Origin: Pseudomonas sp. B6002
GTDB taxonomy: Bacteria > Pseudomonadota > Gammaproteobacteria > Pseudomonadales > Pseudomonadaceae
Length of the DNA: 64,000 bases
Direction: 5' to 3'
NCBI RefSeq assembly: GCF_013385985.1
Contig: NZ_JACAOY010000014.1
Coordinates: forward strand, 177,052-241,051
The notes beneath the pieces are model-generated. The model searched no databases. It saw only the letters and a program-made list of their open reading frames with translations, and was not told where the DNA came from. A program made the position numbers and the translations under genes. The stretch's first letter is position 1; each line of letters opens with the position of its first letter. Of this stretch, positions 1 to 8,892 are shown one piece after another.

Positions 1-80
1 GAATTCCGGCCAGCGTGTTTGATGGGGCGCCTAAGATCAAAATCAAGGTCAAAAGCCAGATCAACAGCCTGGTCCTGCGG

Positions 81-1418
81 TTAGCTTGCGTTCGCGGGTT
101 TGTTGAATTCAGCCGCTTCACTCACTTCTTTCATCTGTTTACGGCCCATCAACAGCACCATCACGGCGCCCGCTGTGCACAGCGCTGCGAGTGGCAGCAG
201 CGCAATGGCGTAGCTGCCTGTAGCGTGATGAATTGTGCCGTAGACGTTGACCATGATCCCGCCACCTATCAGGTTGGCCATCGCGCCGACAGCGGCCAGG
301 CCAGCGGCGGCGGTGGAGGAGGACAGCCAGGTGGAGACCAGTGCCCAGAACGGTCCCTTCATGGAGTACGCACCAATCAGCACCATCGACAGCATCAGCA
401 CGGTGGCGACCAAAGACGACGTCACCAGCGCCATCAGCAAGCCGGCGGTGATCAGCAGCAAGGTGGTCGCGGTGTGCCAGCGGCGTTCACCGGTTTTGTC
501 GGAGCTGCGGCCCCACACGATCATCAGGATTGAGGCCAAGCCGTAGGGGATGGCGTTGACCAGGCCGATTTCCAGGTTGTTCAGGCCGAAGGTCTTGAGC
601 AATTGCGGCGCCCACACGCTCATGGTGCTGCCTGCTGCCGAAGCGCCGGAGTAGATCAGGGCCAATACCCAGATGTGTTTGTGGCGCAGCAGTTTCCACA
701 GTGAGATATGCCCGATGGCGGTCTTGCGGCTGCGTTCTTCATTCAGTCGGCTGGTCAGCCAATGACGTTGTTCGTTGCTCAACCAGGTGGCGTGTTCAGG
801 GCGGTCGGTGAGCACGAACAGGCAAGCGATACCCAGCAGTACAGCCGGAATACCTTCAATAATGAACAGCCAATGCCAGCCGCGCATGCCGAACCAGCCG
901 TCCAGGCTCAGCAATAATCCCGACAGGGGCGAGCCGATGAAGTTGGCGCCGGGAATGGCCACCATGAAGATCGCGACCATGCGTCCACGGTAGGCCGCCG
1001 GCAGCCAGTAGGTGAGGTAAAGCAGTACGCCTGGAAAGAAGCCCGCCTCAGCCGCGCCCAACAGGAATCGCATGACGTACAGGGAGTTGGCGCCGGTGAC
1101 AAAGGCGGTGCCGGCGGAGATCAGCCCCCAGGTGATCATGATCCGCGCAATCCACACCCGCGCGCCGAAGCGTTGCAGGGCCAGGTTGCTCGGCACCTCC
1201 ACCAGGAAGTACGAGACAAAGAACAAGCTGCTGGCAAAGCCGAAGATCGCCGGGGTTAGGCCCAGGTCCTGATTCATCTGCAGGGAGGCCATGCCGATAT
1301 TGCCGCGGTCGATGATCGCGAGCAGGTAACAAACGATCAGGAACGGCAACAGTCGCCACGCCACCTTGCGCATGGTTGCGCGCTCGAGCGCGCTGATTTC
1401 GGTAGAACTGATAGGCAT
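81..1418 (-). CDS. MFS transporter, anion:cation symporter (ACS) type
   Basis: Inner-membrane secondary transporter of 445 residues, the usual ACS-family length, with about twelve hydrophobic segments. Visible family features are the early AIIDRGNIGMA segment (DRxNIG) and AAEAGFFPGVLLYLTYWLP in the first half. ACS members carry small organic acids such as hexuronates, aldarates and phthalate derivatives; the substrate here is not determined. The start at 1418 is preferred to an upstream in-frame codon because GGGAGAG lies a few bases before it. It lies 65 bp downstream of the hydroxyacid dehydrogenase gene on the same strand, so the two probably form an operon in which this gene imports the substrate or its precursor (inference). 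Confidence 0.9.
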   Translation of the reverse strand: MPISSTEISALERATMRKVAWRLLPFLIVCYLLAIIDRGNIGMASLQMNQDLGLTPAIFGFASSLFFVSYFLVEVPSNLALQRFGARVWIARIMITWGLISAGTAFVTGANSLYVMRFLLGAAEAGFFPGVLLYLTYWLPAAYRGRMVAIFMVAIPGANFIGSPLSGLLLSLDGWFGMRGWHWLFIIEGIPAVLLGIACLFVLTDRPEHATWLSNEQRHWLTSRLNEERSRKTAIGHISLWKLLRHKHIWVLALIYSGASAAGSTMSVWAPQLLKTFGLNNLEIGLVNAIPYGLASILMIVWGRSSDKTGERRWHTATTLLLITAGLLMALVTSSLVATVLMLSMVLIGAYSMKGPFWALVSTWLSSSTAAAGLAAVGAMANLIGGGIMVNVYGTIHHATGSYAIALLPLAALCTAGAVMVLLMGRKQMKEVSEAAEFNKPANAS

Positions 1419-1483
1419 GACTCTCTCCCGTGTTGTTTTTTTTGGAGATAGGTAATGAACCCGCACCCAAAGTGCGGGCGATG

Positions 1484-2452
1484 TCAGTGTGCGTAGAGGT
1501 GGCGGTTGACCACCGCTCGCGGCTCCGGTGCGGTGCCATCCCAGAAATCGATGATTTGTTGCAGCGCCAGCAGACCCACGCGGTCACGCGCTTCAGCGGT
1601 GTTGGCGCCCACGTGCGGGGTAGCCACCAGTGTCGGCAAGCCCCACAGCGCCGAGTCCGCAGGCGGCGGTTCGGGGTTGAAGGTATCAAGGCCGGCGCCG
1701 GCGATCTGGCCGGTGCTCAGGGCGTGCACGAGGGCGTCGGTGTCGATCAACTCACCGCGTGCCGTGTTGATCAGAATGCTGCCCGGGCGCATGCGCTTGA
1801 ACTGCGCCGGACCAAAGAGGTTGCGGTTCTGCTCGGTCAGCGGGCAATGCAGGCTGATGATATCGCAGCTCGCCAGCAGCTCATCAACGCTGTCGACACG
1901 CTGCACATTGGGCAGGTCTGCGAGATACGGGTCGAATACCTTGACGGTCATGCGCAGCGGGGCCACCAGCTCCATCAGGATCCGGCCAATGGCGCCGAGG
2001 CCCACCAGGCCGAGTGTCTTGCCCGACAGCTCGATGCCCACCGACGTGGCTTTGTCCCAATGCCCATCACGCATGCGCGCATCGAGCAGGGCGGTCTGGC
2101 GGGCGACGCTGAACATCAGCGCCAGTGCGTGCTCGGCCACGGACTGGGCGTTGGCGCCCAGGGCGATGGTCACCGGGATACGGCGTTCGGCGGCGGCGGC
2201 AATGTCGATGGTGTCGTAGCCCACGCCGTGTTTGGCAATGATCTTCAGCGAGGTCGATGCGTTGATCATCTCCCGGGTCAATTTGCCCTGGCGCACGATG
2301 ATCGCGTCGGGCTGTTCGCGGGCAATGATCGCGGTGAGTTCCTCGGCGGGTGCGTAGGGCGTCGTGGGGATGACACGCACGCCATGGGCGGCGGCGTGGG
2401 CCATGGCTTCGACGGTCAGTTCCGGGCCGGTCAGCAGCAGGGTTCGGGTCAT
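1484..2452 (-). CDS. D-2-hydroxyacid dehydrogenase (NAD-dependent)
   Basis: Cytoplasmic oxidoreductase of about 322 residues in the D-isomer-specific 2-hydroxyacid dehydrogenase family (SerA-like). The Rossmann motif is GLVGLGAIGRI. The catalytic Arg sits in NTARGELID and the catalytic His in ATPHVGANT, so the active site is intact. A GTG at 2461 would add three residues, but AAGG lies 8 bp before the ATG at 2452, which is preferred. The gene is divergent from the RraA-like gene and precedes the MFS gene, suggesting catabolism of an imported 2-hydroxy or 2-oxo acid. Phosphoglycerate dehydrogenase or glyoxylate/hydroxypyruvate reductase activities cannot be separated from sequence alone. Confidence 0.88.
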   Translation of the reverse strand: MTRTLLLTGPELTVEAMAHAAAHGVRVIPTTPYAPAEELTAIIAREQPDAIIVRQGKLTREMINASTSLKIIAKHGVGYDTIDIAAAAERRIPVTIALGANAQSVAEHALALMFSVARQTALLDARMRDGHWDKATSVGIELSGKTLGLVGLGAIGRILMELVAPLRMTVKVFDPYLADLPNVQRVDSVDELLASCDIISLHCPLTEQNRNLFGPAQFKRMRPGSILINTARGELIDTDALVHALSTGQIAGAGLDTFNPEPPPADSALWGLPTLVATPHVGANTAEARDRVGLLALQQIIDFWDGTAPEPRAVVNRHLYAH

Positions 2453-2530
2453 TTTGTGCACCTTGGTGTTCTTATCGGTGTGCAGTTGGAGCGCGTTGCA
2501 GCGTTCAACAGTGGTTGAAACCTATCATAA

Positions 2531-2545
2531 TGAAATGGCGTTGCA
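2531..2545. promoter_or_regulatory. Operator-like inverted repeat, copy 1
   Basis: TGAAATGGCGTTGCA shows imperfect dyad symmetry (TGAAA - 5 bp - TTGCA). It lies about 80 bp upstream of the hydroxyacid dehydrogenase start and matches a second site at 2708-2722 near the RraA-like gene. The shared core GAAAT(G/A)GCGTT suggests that one regulator controls both divergent units. No regulator gene is visible between them. Confidence 0.4.
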
Positions 2546-2707
2546 ATAAATAAATTTTTAGAGCGGCGCCGGAATACACGCGATATTTTTGGTTAAGTCC
2601 TTTGCCCACTGAGATTTAAGGCCTTTTTGGCGTTTGTTTACCGTTGGTGGCAAGCGATCTGACGTCAGCCTGGAGTCTTGTTGATTTCAATTCATGATGT
2701 TAATTTT
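2546..2707. other. AT-rich divergent intergenic region
   Basis: This is the middle of the 301-bp gap between the divergent hydroxyacid dehydrogenase and RraA-like genes. It is noticeably AT-richer than the flanking genes, as expected for back-to-back promoters. No convincing ORF, terminator or RNA gene was seen. The two operator-like sites lie at its edges. Confidence 0.5.
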
Positions 2708-2722
2708 GAAATAGCGTTTCGA
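2708..2722. promoter_or_regulatory. Operator-like inverted repeat, copy 2
   Basis: TGAAATAGCGTTTCG has dyad symmetry GAAA - 5 bp - TTTC and shares GAAAT(G/A)GCGTT with the site at 2531-2545. It lies 32 bp upstream of the RraA-like start, where a repressor would overlap the promoter. The binding protein is unknown. Confidence 0.45.
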
Positions 2723-2753
2723 AATTAAATAAAAATTAGCAGAGGAATACCCC

Positions 2754-3428
2754 ATGTCCATTGGATTCAGAGTGCTCAAGCAGCAACGCAAAGTCGCTGC
2801 CGAATGGGTCGAACGTTATCGGACCGTGCCTGTTGCCAATGTCAGCGACTCGATGAACCGCATGACGGCGGGCGGCGCCAGCCTGCAACCGATGCATCGC
2901 TCTGGTGTGCTGGCGGGGCCTGCACTCACGGTCAAGGCGCGTCCCGGGGACAACCTCATGCTGCACCACGCGCTGGATATCGCAGAGCCGGGCGACGTGA
3001 TTGTGGTGGACGCCGGCGGTGACCTCAGCAATGCGTTGATCGGCGAAATGATGGTGGCTTACGCGATCAAGAAAGGCGTGGCGGGCATTGTCATCAATGG
3101 CGCCATCCGTGATGCGGCCAGCATTGGCGCGGGAGAGTTTCCGGTGTTCGCCGCCGGCGTGACCCATCGCGGCCCTTACAAAGACGGCCCGGGCGAGGTC
3201 AATGTGCCGATTGCGGTGGGTGGCATGGTGATCGAACCCGGCGACCTGATCATCGGCGACGAAGATGGTTTGCTCTGTGTGCCGTTCGAACAGGTCGGCG
3301 AGGTGTATGATCGCGCCTACGCCAAACATGCCGCCGAGCAGAAGCAACTGGAACAGATTGCGCTGGGCGAAAACGACCGCTCCTGGGTCCTGAAATCCCT
3401 TGTACAAAAGGGCTGCGAGTTTATTTGA
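2754..3428 (+). CDS. RraA-family aldolase (4-hydroxy-4-methyl-2-oxoglutarate/4-carboxy-4-hydroxy-2-oxoadipate aldolase type)
   Basis: Protein of 224 residues in the RraA/HMG-aldolase fold. The family signature GAIRDAASI is present, as is a DAGGDLSNALIGEMM segment. Family members either cleave 4-hydroxy-2-oxo dicarboxylic acids to pyruvate or act as RNase E regulators. The metabolic context (divergent hydroxyacid dehydrogenase, two MFS transporters) favours an aldolase here. AGAGGAA precedes the ATG at normal spacing. The stop codon overlaps the TTG start of the next gene, so the two are translationally coupled. The exact substrate cannot be read from sequence. Confidence 0.85.
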   Translation: MSIGFRVLKQQRKVAAEWVERYRTVPVANVSDSMNRMTAGGASLQPMHRSGVLAGPALTVKARPGDNLMLHHALDIAEPGDVIVVDAGGDLSNALIGEMMVAYAIKKGVAGIVINGAIRDAASIGAGEFPVFAAGVTHRGPYKDGPGEVNVPIAVGGMVIEPGDLIIGDEDGLLCVPFEQVGEVYDRAYAKHAAEQKQLEQIALGENDRSWVLKSLVQKGCEFI

Positions 3429-4645
3429 ACCCTGCTTCTACCTCCCGCTGGCCCGCGCCGATCCGTGCGCTGAGCCATCGCAATTTCCAGATCTACTTTG
3501 TCGGCCAGGGCCTCTCCACCCTGGGCAAGTGGGTGCAACAGGTCGCGCTGTCCTGGCTGGCGTACCACCTGACGGGCTCGGCCGTGTTGCTGGGGGCGAT
3601 TGCGTTTCTGACGCTGTTGCCTCAATTGCTGGTCGGGCCATTGGCGGGTGCCTGGTCCGACCGGCATGACAAGCGCCGCCTGTTGATGGGCGTACAAGCC
3701 ATACTGGCGCTGCAATCACTGGCCCTGGCCGTGCTCACCTGGCAGCACTTGATGGGGCGTGAAGTGATCATCGCGATGGCGCTGCTGCTGGGCCTGCTCA
3801 ACGCACTGGAAACACCCTTGCGGCAAGCCTTGATCGCCAGCTTTGTCGACGACCCCAAGGACCTGCCCAACGCGCTCGTGCTCAATGCCATGTTGATCAA
3901 CGCGGCACGCTTTATTGGCCCGCCCTTGGCGGGTTTGTTGATTAACTGGAGTGGCGAGGCCGGCTGCTTTTTGCTGACCGCCTTCGCGTTCGGCATGTTG
4001 CTGATTGGCCTGGGCAAGGTGCAAAGTCGCGCCCAGGCGCGAGCCCAAGGCTCGACCGGCGAGATCTTTCGTGAAGGGTTGCGTTACCTGTGGGGCACGC
4101 GGTCCATTCGGCAACTGCTCATCAGCGTGGTGATGGTCAACCTCCTGGCGTCTTGCTACACGGTGCTGCTGCCGATTCTGGCCAAGCACGTGTTCAGCGG
4201 TGACGCACAAACCCTGGGTTGGTTATGGGGCGCAGCCGGTGCGGGTGCGTTTGTGGCCACGATCTTCCTGGCGTTCGCCGGCAGTTCGTCGAACCTGAGC
4301 CGTATCATCGCGGCGGGCACGGCTGTTTGCGCGGTTTCATTGTGTGCGGTGGCGGCCGACCCACCTTTGTGGTTCACCCTGGCGGCGCTCGCCGGGCTGG
4401 GCTTCGGGATCACCGTGAGTAATGTCAGCAGCAACATGACCCTGCAAAGTGCCGCACCGGAAACGCTGCGGGGCAGGGTGATCGCCTTCTACATCGCCAT
4501 GCGTTTCGGTTTTGAAGCCATCGGCGGATTATTGGCCGGCCTGCTGGCGGCGGCACTGAGTGTGCAATGGACATTGCTGCTGGCGGGGAGCTTGCTCGGG
4601 TTCTATCAGCTAGTCAGTTGGCGCCTCAGCCGTGGGCGCGGCTGA
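3425..4645 (+). CDS. MFS transporter, DHA3/EntS-like
   Basis: Inner-membrane protein of 406 residues with repeated hydrophobic segments. An A-motif-like loop, AGAWSDRHDKRRLL, follows the second membrane segment. The overall pattern (LPQLLVGPLAGAWSDR, ETPLRQALIASFV) resembles the MFS_3/EntS exporter group, which often exports small molecules. The start is a TTG overlapping the TGA of the RraA-like gene (TTGA at 3425-3428); no in-frame ATG occurs early enough to replace it. Co-expression with the aldolase gene is therefore likely. Whether it imports a substrate or exports a product is not determined. Confidence 0.85.
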   Translation: MNPASTSRWPAPIRALSHRNFQIYFVGQGLSTLGKWVQQVALSWLAYHLTGSAVLLGAIAFLTLLPQLLVGPLAGAWSDRHDKRRLLMGVQAILALQSLALAVLTWQHLMGREVIIAMALLLGLLNALETPLRQALIASFVDDPKDLPNALVLNAMLINAARFIGPPLAGLLINWSGEAGCFLLTAFAFGMLLIGLGKVQSRAQARAQGSTGEIFREGLRYLWGTRSIRQLLISVVMVNLLASCYTVLLPILAKHVFSGDAQTLGWLWGAAGAGAFVATIFLAFAGSSSNLSRIIAAGTAVCAVSLCAVAADPPLWFTLAALAGLGFGITVSNVSSNMTLQSAAPETLRGRVIAFYIAMRFGFEAIGGLLAGLLAAALSVQWTLLLAGSLLGFYQLVSWRLSRGRG

Positions 4646-4672
4646 AAACAACCACCGGCCCACGGCGCGTTG

Positions 4673-5572
4673 TCAGCGGAGCGCGGGTTCTACCTGCTGC
4701 AGAAACTGCCCCACACACGCCATGCACGCCTCGCGCTCTTCCACGTGAGGCATGTGGCTGGACTGCTCGAAAATCTGCCAGCGTACGTCAGCGATGCCGT
4801 CGGCGAACGGCTGCACGGTCGCCGGGGTGGCTTCATCGTAGCGCCCGGAAATCAGCAGCGTCGGCACCTGAATGCGCGACAGGCGATCGATGATGCTCCA
4901 GTGACGCATGCTGCCGATCACGTGGAACTCGTTGGGGCCATTCATGGTGTGGTAGACGGTGGGGTCGTCTTCGATGGCTGCGTCGGTGCGCGCCACCTCG
5001 TCGGGCACCGGGTTGAGGCGGCACACATGGCGCGCGTAATACACGTCCGAGGCGGTGCGGTATTCAGCGCTGTCGGTGGTGCCGGCAGCTTCATGCCGTT
5101 GCAGAGTGGCCTGCACTTCGGCCGGCAGCGCCCGACGCAGCTCGTCGGCCGCCTCGCACCACAGGCCCATGGAGGCGGGTGAGTTGGCGATGATCAGTGC
5201 TTTGAGGCCGGCCGGTTGGCGCACCGCGTGTTCGGCGCCGAGCATGCCGCCCCAGGATTGGCCCAGCAACACGTAGTCGCGGATGCCCAGGTGAGCGATC
5301 AGGTTGTTCAGTTCGGCAAGGAACAGCTCCACCGTCCAGAAATCGCGGGTCGCTTCGCGCAGGTGGGTCGAGCGGCCATTGCCGAGTTGGTCGTAGTGCA
5401 CCACGGCGCGGCCGGTGCTGGCCAAGTCCTTGAAGCTGTCGACGTAGTCATGGGTGCAGCCGGGGCCGCCGTGGGCAATGATCAAGGGCAGGCGCCCTGA
5501 ATCCAGGTCGCCCGTGACCCGGAACCACGTCCGATGGCCACGGAAATCGGCATAACCTTCACGGACTTGCAT
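4673..5572 (-). CDS. Alpha/beta hydrolase, proline iminopeptidase family
   Basis: Protein of 299 residues. Visible features are the oxyanion-hole motif HGGPGCTH near residue 34, the nucleophile elbow GQSWGG (Ser106), Asp246 in SGRYDEATP and His273 in SSHMPHVEE, giving a complete triad. The family removes N-terminal proline or other residues from peptides or amides; related enzymes hydrolyse amino-acid amides and lactones. GGAGGT about 7 bp before the ATG at 5572 fixes the start. The open frame continues upstream only through REP repeats and is not coding there. It is convergent with the MFS gene. No signal peptide was seen, so it is probably cytoplasmic. Confidence 0.88.
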   Translation of the reverse strand: MQVREGYADFRGHRTWFRVTGDLDSGRLPLIIAHGGPGCTHDYVDSFKDLASTGRAVVHYDQLGNGRSTHLREATRDFWTVELFLAELNNLIAHLGIRDYVLLGQSWGGMLGAEHAVRQPAGLKALIIANSPASMGLWCEAADELRRALPAEVQATLQRHEAAGTTDSAEYRTASDVYYARHVCRLNPVPDEVARTDAAIEDDPTVYHTMNGPNEFHVIGSMRHWSIIDRLSRIQVPTLLISGRYDEATPATVQPFADGIADVRWQIFEQSSHMPHVEEREACMACVGQFLQQVEPALR

Positions 5573-5654
5573 GTTCTGTACCTCCTTGGTGAGCAATGAG
5601 GTACAGGCTAGCCAAAAGTGCGCGAGAAGGGCACTGGCAAAAATGATAGGTTCT

Positions 5655-5830
5655 GTAGGCGCCCTTAAGATCGCTATCGCCGGTAAGCCAGCTCTTACAC
5701 AAGCAGAATGGGGTGCGCCGCGAACCTGTAGGAGCCGGCTTGCCGGCGATGGCGTCCGCAAAATGGCTATCGCCGGCAAGCCAGCTCCTACACTTCGATG
5801 GCGTCCGCAAGGTCGCCACCGCCGGCAAGG
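5655..5830. repeat. Cluster of REP palindromes
   Basis: At least three REP-like units lie between the hydrolase start and the chemoreceptor stop. There is a degenerate unit at about 5673-5698, a full unit at 5728-5752 beginning GTAGGAGCCGGCTTGCC, an inverted unit at 5769-5792, and a partial unit near 5812-5829. A phrase around GATGGCGTCCGCAA occurs twice, indicating local duplication. The cluster fills most of the 258-bp gap, so any promoter for the hydrolase gene must lie within about 80 bp of its start. Confidence 0.85.
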
Positions 5831-7774
5831 TCAGAACTTGAAGCGGCCCACCAACCCCTTGAGCTGACCGGAAATATCCGTCAACCGCCCGGAACCGGTC
5901 TGCGCCGAATGGGCAAAGCCTTCGACCAACTGCGCATCCGCATGGATCTGCGCGATGTGCCGGTTGATCTCCTCGGCCACCTGATGCTGCTCTTCGGCGG
6001 CGGTGGCGATCTGGGTGTTCTGGTCGCGGATCGAATCCACCGACCCGCGGATCTTGTCGAAACTGTCGCGGGCCTGTTGGATGCGTTCCACGCTGGTGTG
6101 GGACACCAACAGGCTGCCCTGCATCTGCTGCGTGACTTCCTGGGTGCGGCGAGCAAGGTTGCCCAGCAGGCTGTCGATCTCGCCGGTGGAATCGGCGGTG
6201 CGGCGGGCGAGGGCGCGCACTTCGTCAGCCACCACCGCAAAACCACGGCCCTGGTCACCGGCGCGGGCCGCCTCGATTGCCGCGTTGAGCGCCAGCAGGT
6301 TGGTCTGTTCGGCAATCGAGCGGATGGTGTCGAGGATGGTGTTGATGTTTTTGCTGTCCTGCTCCAGCTGCTGCATGGTCTGGGTCGAGCGCTGCAGGTC
6401 TTCACTCAACTTGAGCACGCTGCCGGTGGCTTCGCCGATGTGCTGCTGGCCGTCATGCACGTCGCGGTAGCCTTCGTCGGCACTCGACGCGGCAGCGCTG
6501 CAGGAGCGGGCCACTTCGTTGGCGGTGGCGACCATTTCATTGAACGCGGTGCTCACCAGTTCCACGGCTTCCCGCTGGCGCCCGGCCGCCTGGTTCATGT
6601 TGTGCGCCACCTCGCTGGTGTCGGCGGCGGCGGTCTGCAGGTCGGAGGACGCGTTGCCGATGCGCTGCACCAGCTGGGCAATCATGCTCAGGAACTGGTT
6701 GAACCAGCCCGCCAGGCTCGCGGTTTCGTCCTTGCCCTCGACCTTGAGCTGGCGCGTCAGGTCACCTTCACCTTCGGCAATCTCCTGCAGGCCGTCGGCA
6801 ACCCCGCGGATCGGACGCACGATCACCCGGGCAAAACTGGCACCGACAATCGCAAAGATTACCGCCAGCACCGCCGCGATGGCGGCGATCAACCAGGTGA
6901 GGCTAGCGGCCTGGGCCATGACCTCATCGCGCTTGATCAGGCCGATAAAGCGCCAGCCCAGGTCTTTGGAACTGACCACGTTGGCCATGTAGGTCACGCC
7001 GTTGATGTCGATCTGGGTCACGCCATCGCCACGCTTGGCCAGCTCGGCGTAATTGGCGCCCAGGTCAGCCAGGGGCTTGAAGTTGTGCTTGGCATCGCTG
7101 GGGTCCACCAGCACGTTGCCGTTAGCTTCGACCAGCATCAAGTAGCCGCTGTCGCCGAGCTTGATGTTGCGCACCAACTCAGTGAGCTGCTTGAGCGACA
7201 CGTCCAGGCCGACCACGCCAAGGATATTGCCGCTGGCATCGGCCACGGTGTGCACGGTGCCGATCAGCGTCACGTCGTCCGGCGCCCAATAATAGGCGCC
7301 GGTGCGCACGGTCTTGCCCGGCGCGGCGATGGCCGCCTGGTACCAGGGGCGCACGCGTGGGTCGTAGTTGTTCAGCTTGGTGTCGTCGGGCCAGCTGGCG
7401 TAGCCGCCATCCTTCAAACCCAGGGACAGGTAGGCGGTGCTCGGGTGGCTCTTGGCGAACTGGTCGAAAATCTCCAGCAGCGTCTTGTTGGTCGGGGTGA
7501 GGGGGATTTGCGCGGCGTCGGCGCCGGCGTAGCTCTTAAGGTCCTTGGCCGCGACAACGCGCGGGTCCTTGGCCACGTAGTCGACGTTCTGGCTGATGCC
7601 GTCGAAGAACTGCTTCATGCCATTGTCGATCTGGCGGATCTCGCGGCCGCTGCTGTCGAGGAAATTGGCCAGGGCCCCCTCGCGCAGGTTCAGCACAACC
7701 AGCACCGCGACCAAAATAACCGGGACGCACGCGATGGCGGCAAACGCCCAGGTCAGCTTTTGCTTGATATTCAT
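5831..7774 (-). CDS. Methyl-accepting chemotaxis protein with dCache sensor
   Basis: Chemoreceptor of 647 residues. TM1 is at about residues 9-30. A periplasmic dCache domain follows to about 280, then TM2 (about 285-305), HAMP (about 308-360) and a cytoplasmic signalling domain with hairpin tip [16 protein letters not shown]. The sensor has DPRVRPWY (Arg142, Trp144, Tyr145) and Asp191 in GVVGLDV, which resemble the amino-acid/amine-binding dCache pattern. The likely ligand class is amino acid or polyamine, which is inference. It would signal through CheA/CheW. AGGTGAAG lies just upstream of the ATG. It appears to be a single-gene unit. Confidence 0.92.
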   Translation of the reverse strand: MNIKQKLTWAFAAIACVPVILVAVLVVLNLREGALANFLDSSGREIRQIDNGMKQFFDGISQNVDYVAKDPRVVAAKDLKSYAGADAAQIPLTPTNKTLLEIFDQFAKSHPSTAYLSLGLKDGGYASWPDDTKLNNYDPRVRPWYQAAIAAPGKTVRTGAYYWAPDDVTLIGTVHTVADASGNILGVVGLDVSLKQLTELVRNIKLGDSGYLMLVEANGNVLVDPSDAKHNFKPLADLGANYAELAKRGDGVTQIDINGVTYMANVVSSKDLGWRFIGLIKRDEVMAQAASLTWLIAAIAAVLAVIFAIVGASFARVIVRPIRGVADGLQEIAEGEGDLTRQLKVEGKDETASLAGWFNQFLSMIAQLVQRIGNASSDLQTAAADTSEVAHNMNQAAGRQREAVELVSTAFNEMVATANEVARSCSAAASSADEGYRDVHDGQQHIGEATGSVLKLSEDLQRSTQTMQQLEQDSKNINTILDTIRSIAEQTNLLALNAAIEAARAGDQGRGFAVVADEVRALARRTADSTGEIDSLLGNLARRTQEVTQQMQGSLLVSHTSVERIQQARDSFDKIRGSVDSIRDQNTQIATAAEEQHQVAEEINRHIAQIHADAQLVEGFAHSAQTGSGRLTDISGQLKGLVGRFKF

Positions 7775-7918
7775 GACTTCACCTGCGGGTATTTATAATT
7801 TTGGCAAGGAGAAAACAGTAGCGTCGAGCGTCGCATGTGTTGTTTTGAGGGGATAGGGCCCATGCGTACCCCCTGTATATCGACTGCGGGGGAACGCACT
7901 TTAGGCCGTAAGGCGGGT

Positions 7919-8809
7919 TTAAACGATACGCTCGCCGCCCAGCGCATCACGCTGCATCGACTGCAGGTTTTTCTCGATGGTTTCGCAGATCGTTTCCATC
8001 TGGATCTGGTGTTCGCTGGAATGAAACGGGCTTTGCAGGTCGGTGCCGATGCGCTCGATGGCCAGCAGCATGAAGCCCACCACCGTGGAGGCCAGTGGGG
8101 TGAACCAGCCCAGGGATTCCACCAGACCCACCGGCACGATCAGGCAGAACAGCGAAATGAACAGGCGCGGAAAGTACACGTAGGGGTAGGGCAGTGGCGT
8201 ATTGGCGATGCGCTCCATGCCGCCCTGGGCGTTGGACAAGTCCACCAGCGTCGACTCCAGCCGCGCCAGGCGGATGCTGTCCAGGTGGCCGGCCTTGTAT
8301 TCCTTGGCGAGCAACGCGGCGGAGCCGGTGAGGATGTCATTGGCAAAGTTGTTGGTCGCGCCGCTGCGGGCGAACTCCTCTGGCGGGATAAACGCACGCA
8401 CTTCGTCGGGGCACGGCTGGCCCTTGAGGTGGGCGGCCAGGCAATTCACATAGGCCACATGGCGGCGCAGCAGGGTGGCCTTGACCGGGTTGGCCTCGCT
8501 GCCGTCATCGTCCAGCAGGGTCAGCACCTGGCGCGCAAGGCTGCGCGAGTTGTTGACCATCGCGCCCCACAGCGTGCGTGCCTCCCACCAACGGTTGTAG
8601 GCGCTGCTGTTGCGAAAACTGATCAGCACCACCAGGGCCGAACCCAGCAGGGTCAGTGGCATCAGCGGCAGGTTGATCTTGGCGTTGAGGAACAGCATGA
8701 AATCCACCGTCACGGCGATGTCCCACAACAACAGCCAGAACAGGGCCCAGCCCACGTAGCCCATGGTCTTGATGATCAGGCGGTACTTCTTGAGGATGGC
8801 GGCTTTCAA
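7919..8809 (-). CDS. Bestrophin-like anion channel family protein (YneE/UPF0187)
   Basis: Membrane protein of about 296 residues. Visible features include an N-terminal hydrophobic pair, the RNSSAYNRWWEAR segment typical of bacterial bestrophins, and VPVGLVESLGWFTPLASTVVGFMLLAIERIG near the C-terminus. Family members form pentameric anion or cation channels in the inner membrane. The start chosen is a TTG at 8809 with GAGG 8 bp upstream; starting at 8974 would overlap the next gene by about 80 bp and add an unconserved-looking tail. The gene is just downstream of the YedK-like gene on the same strand, but no functional link is obvious. Confidence 0.82.
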   Translation of the reverse strand: MKAAILKKYRLIIKTMGYVGWALFWLLLWDIAVTVDFMLFLNAKINLPLMPLTLLGSALVVLISFRNSSAYNRWWEARTLWGAMVNNSRSLARQVLTLLDDDGSEANPVKATLLRRHVAYVNCLAAHLKGQPCPDEVRAFIPPEEFARSGATNNFANDILTGSAALLAKEYKAGHLDSIRLARLESTLVDLSNAQGGMERIANTPLPYPYVYFPRLFISLFCLIVPVGLVESLGWFTPLASTVVGFMLLAIERIGTDLQSPFHSSEHQIQMETICETIEKNLQSMQRDALGGERIV

Positions 8810-8892
8810 ACGAGAACCTCGCGGCGGTTGGCAACAGTGCCTTAGCTCGGACGCAGGTTCATGCACAAAGGTTCGACGCCGCTGAATCGTTT

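Noticed and set aside
1-80. Window start as part of a gene
   Set aside because: The 80 bases before the MFS stop codon show no supported coding frame, terminator or repeat; they are too short to judge further.
5573-5779. N-terminal extension of the proline iminopeptidase-like gene
   Set aside because: The added residues are REP repeats read as protein; a strong GGAGGT site directly precedes the ATG at 5572.
5655-5830. Possible CRISPR-like repeat cluster
   Set aside because: Repeats are alternating-orientation REP palindromes with irregular spacing and no unique spacers of constant length.
5798-7798. 666-residue open frame antisense to the chemoreceptor gene
   Set aside because: GC-rich third positions leave the complementary frame open; its translation is rich in His, Gly, Gln and Val with no family motif, while the opposite strand encodes a clear chemoreceptor.
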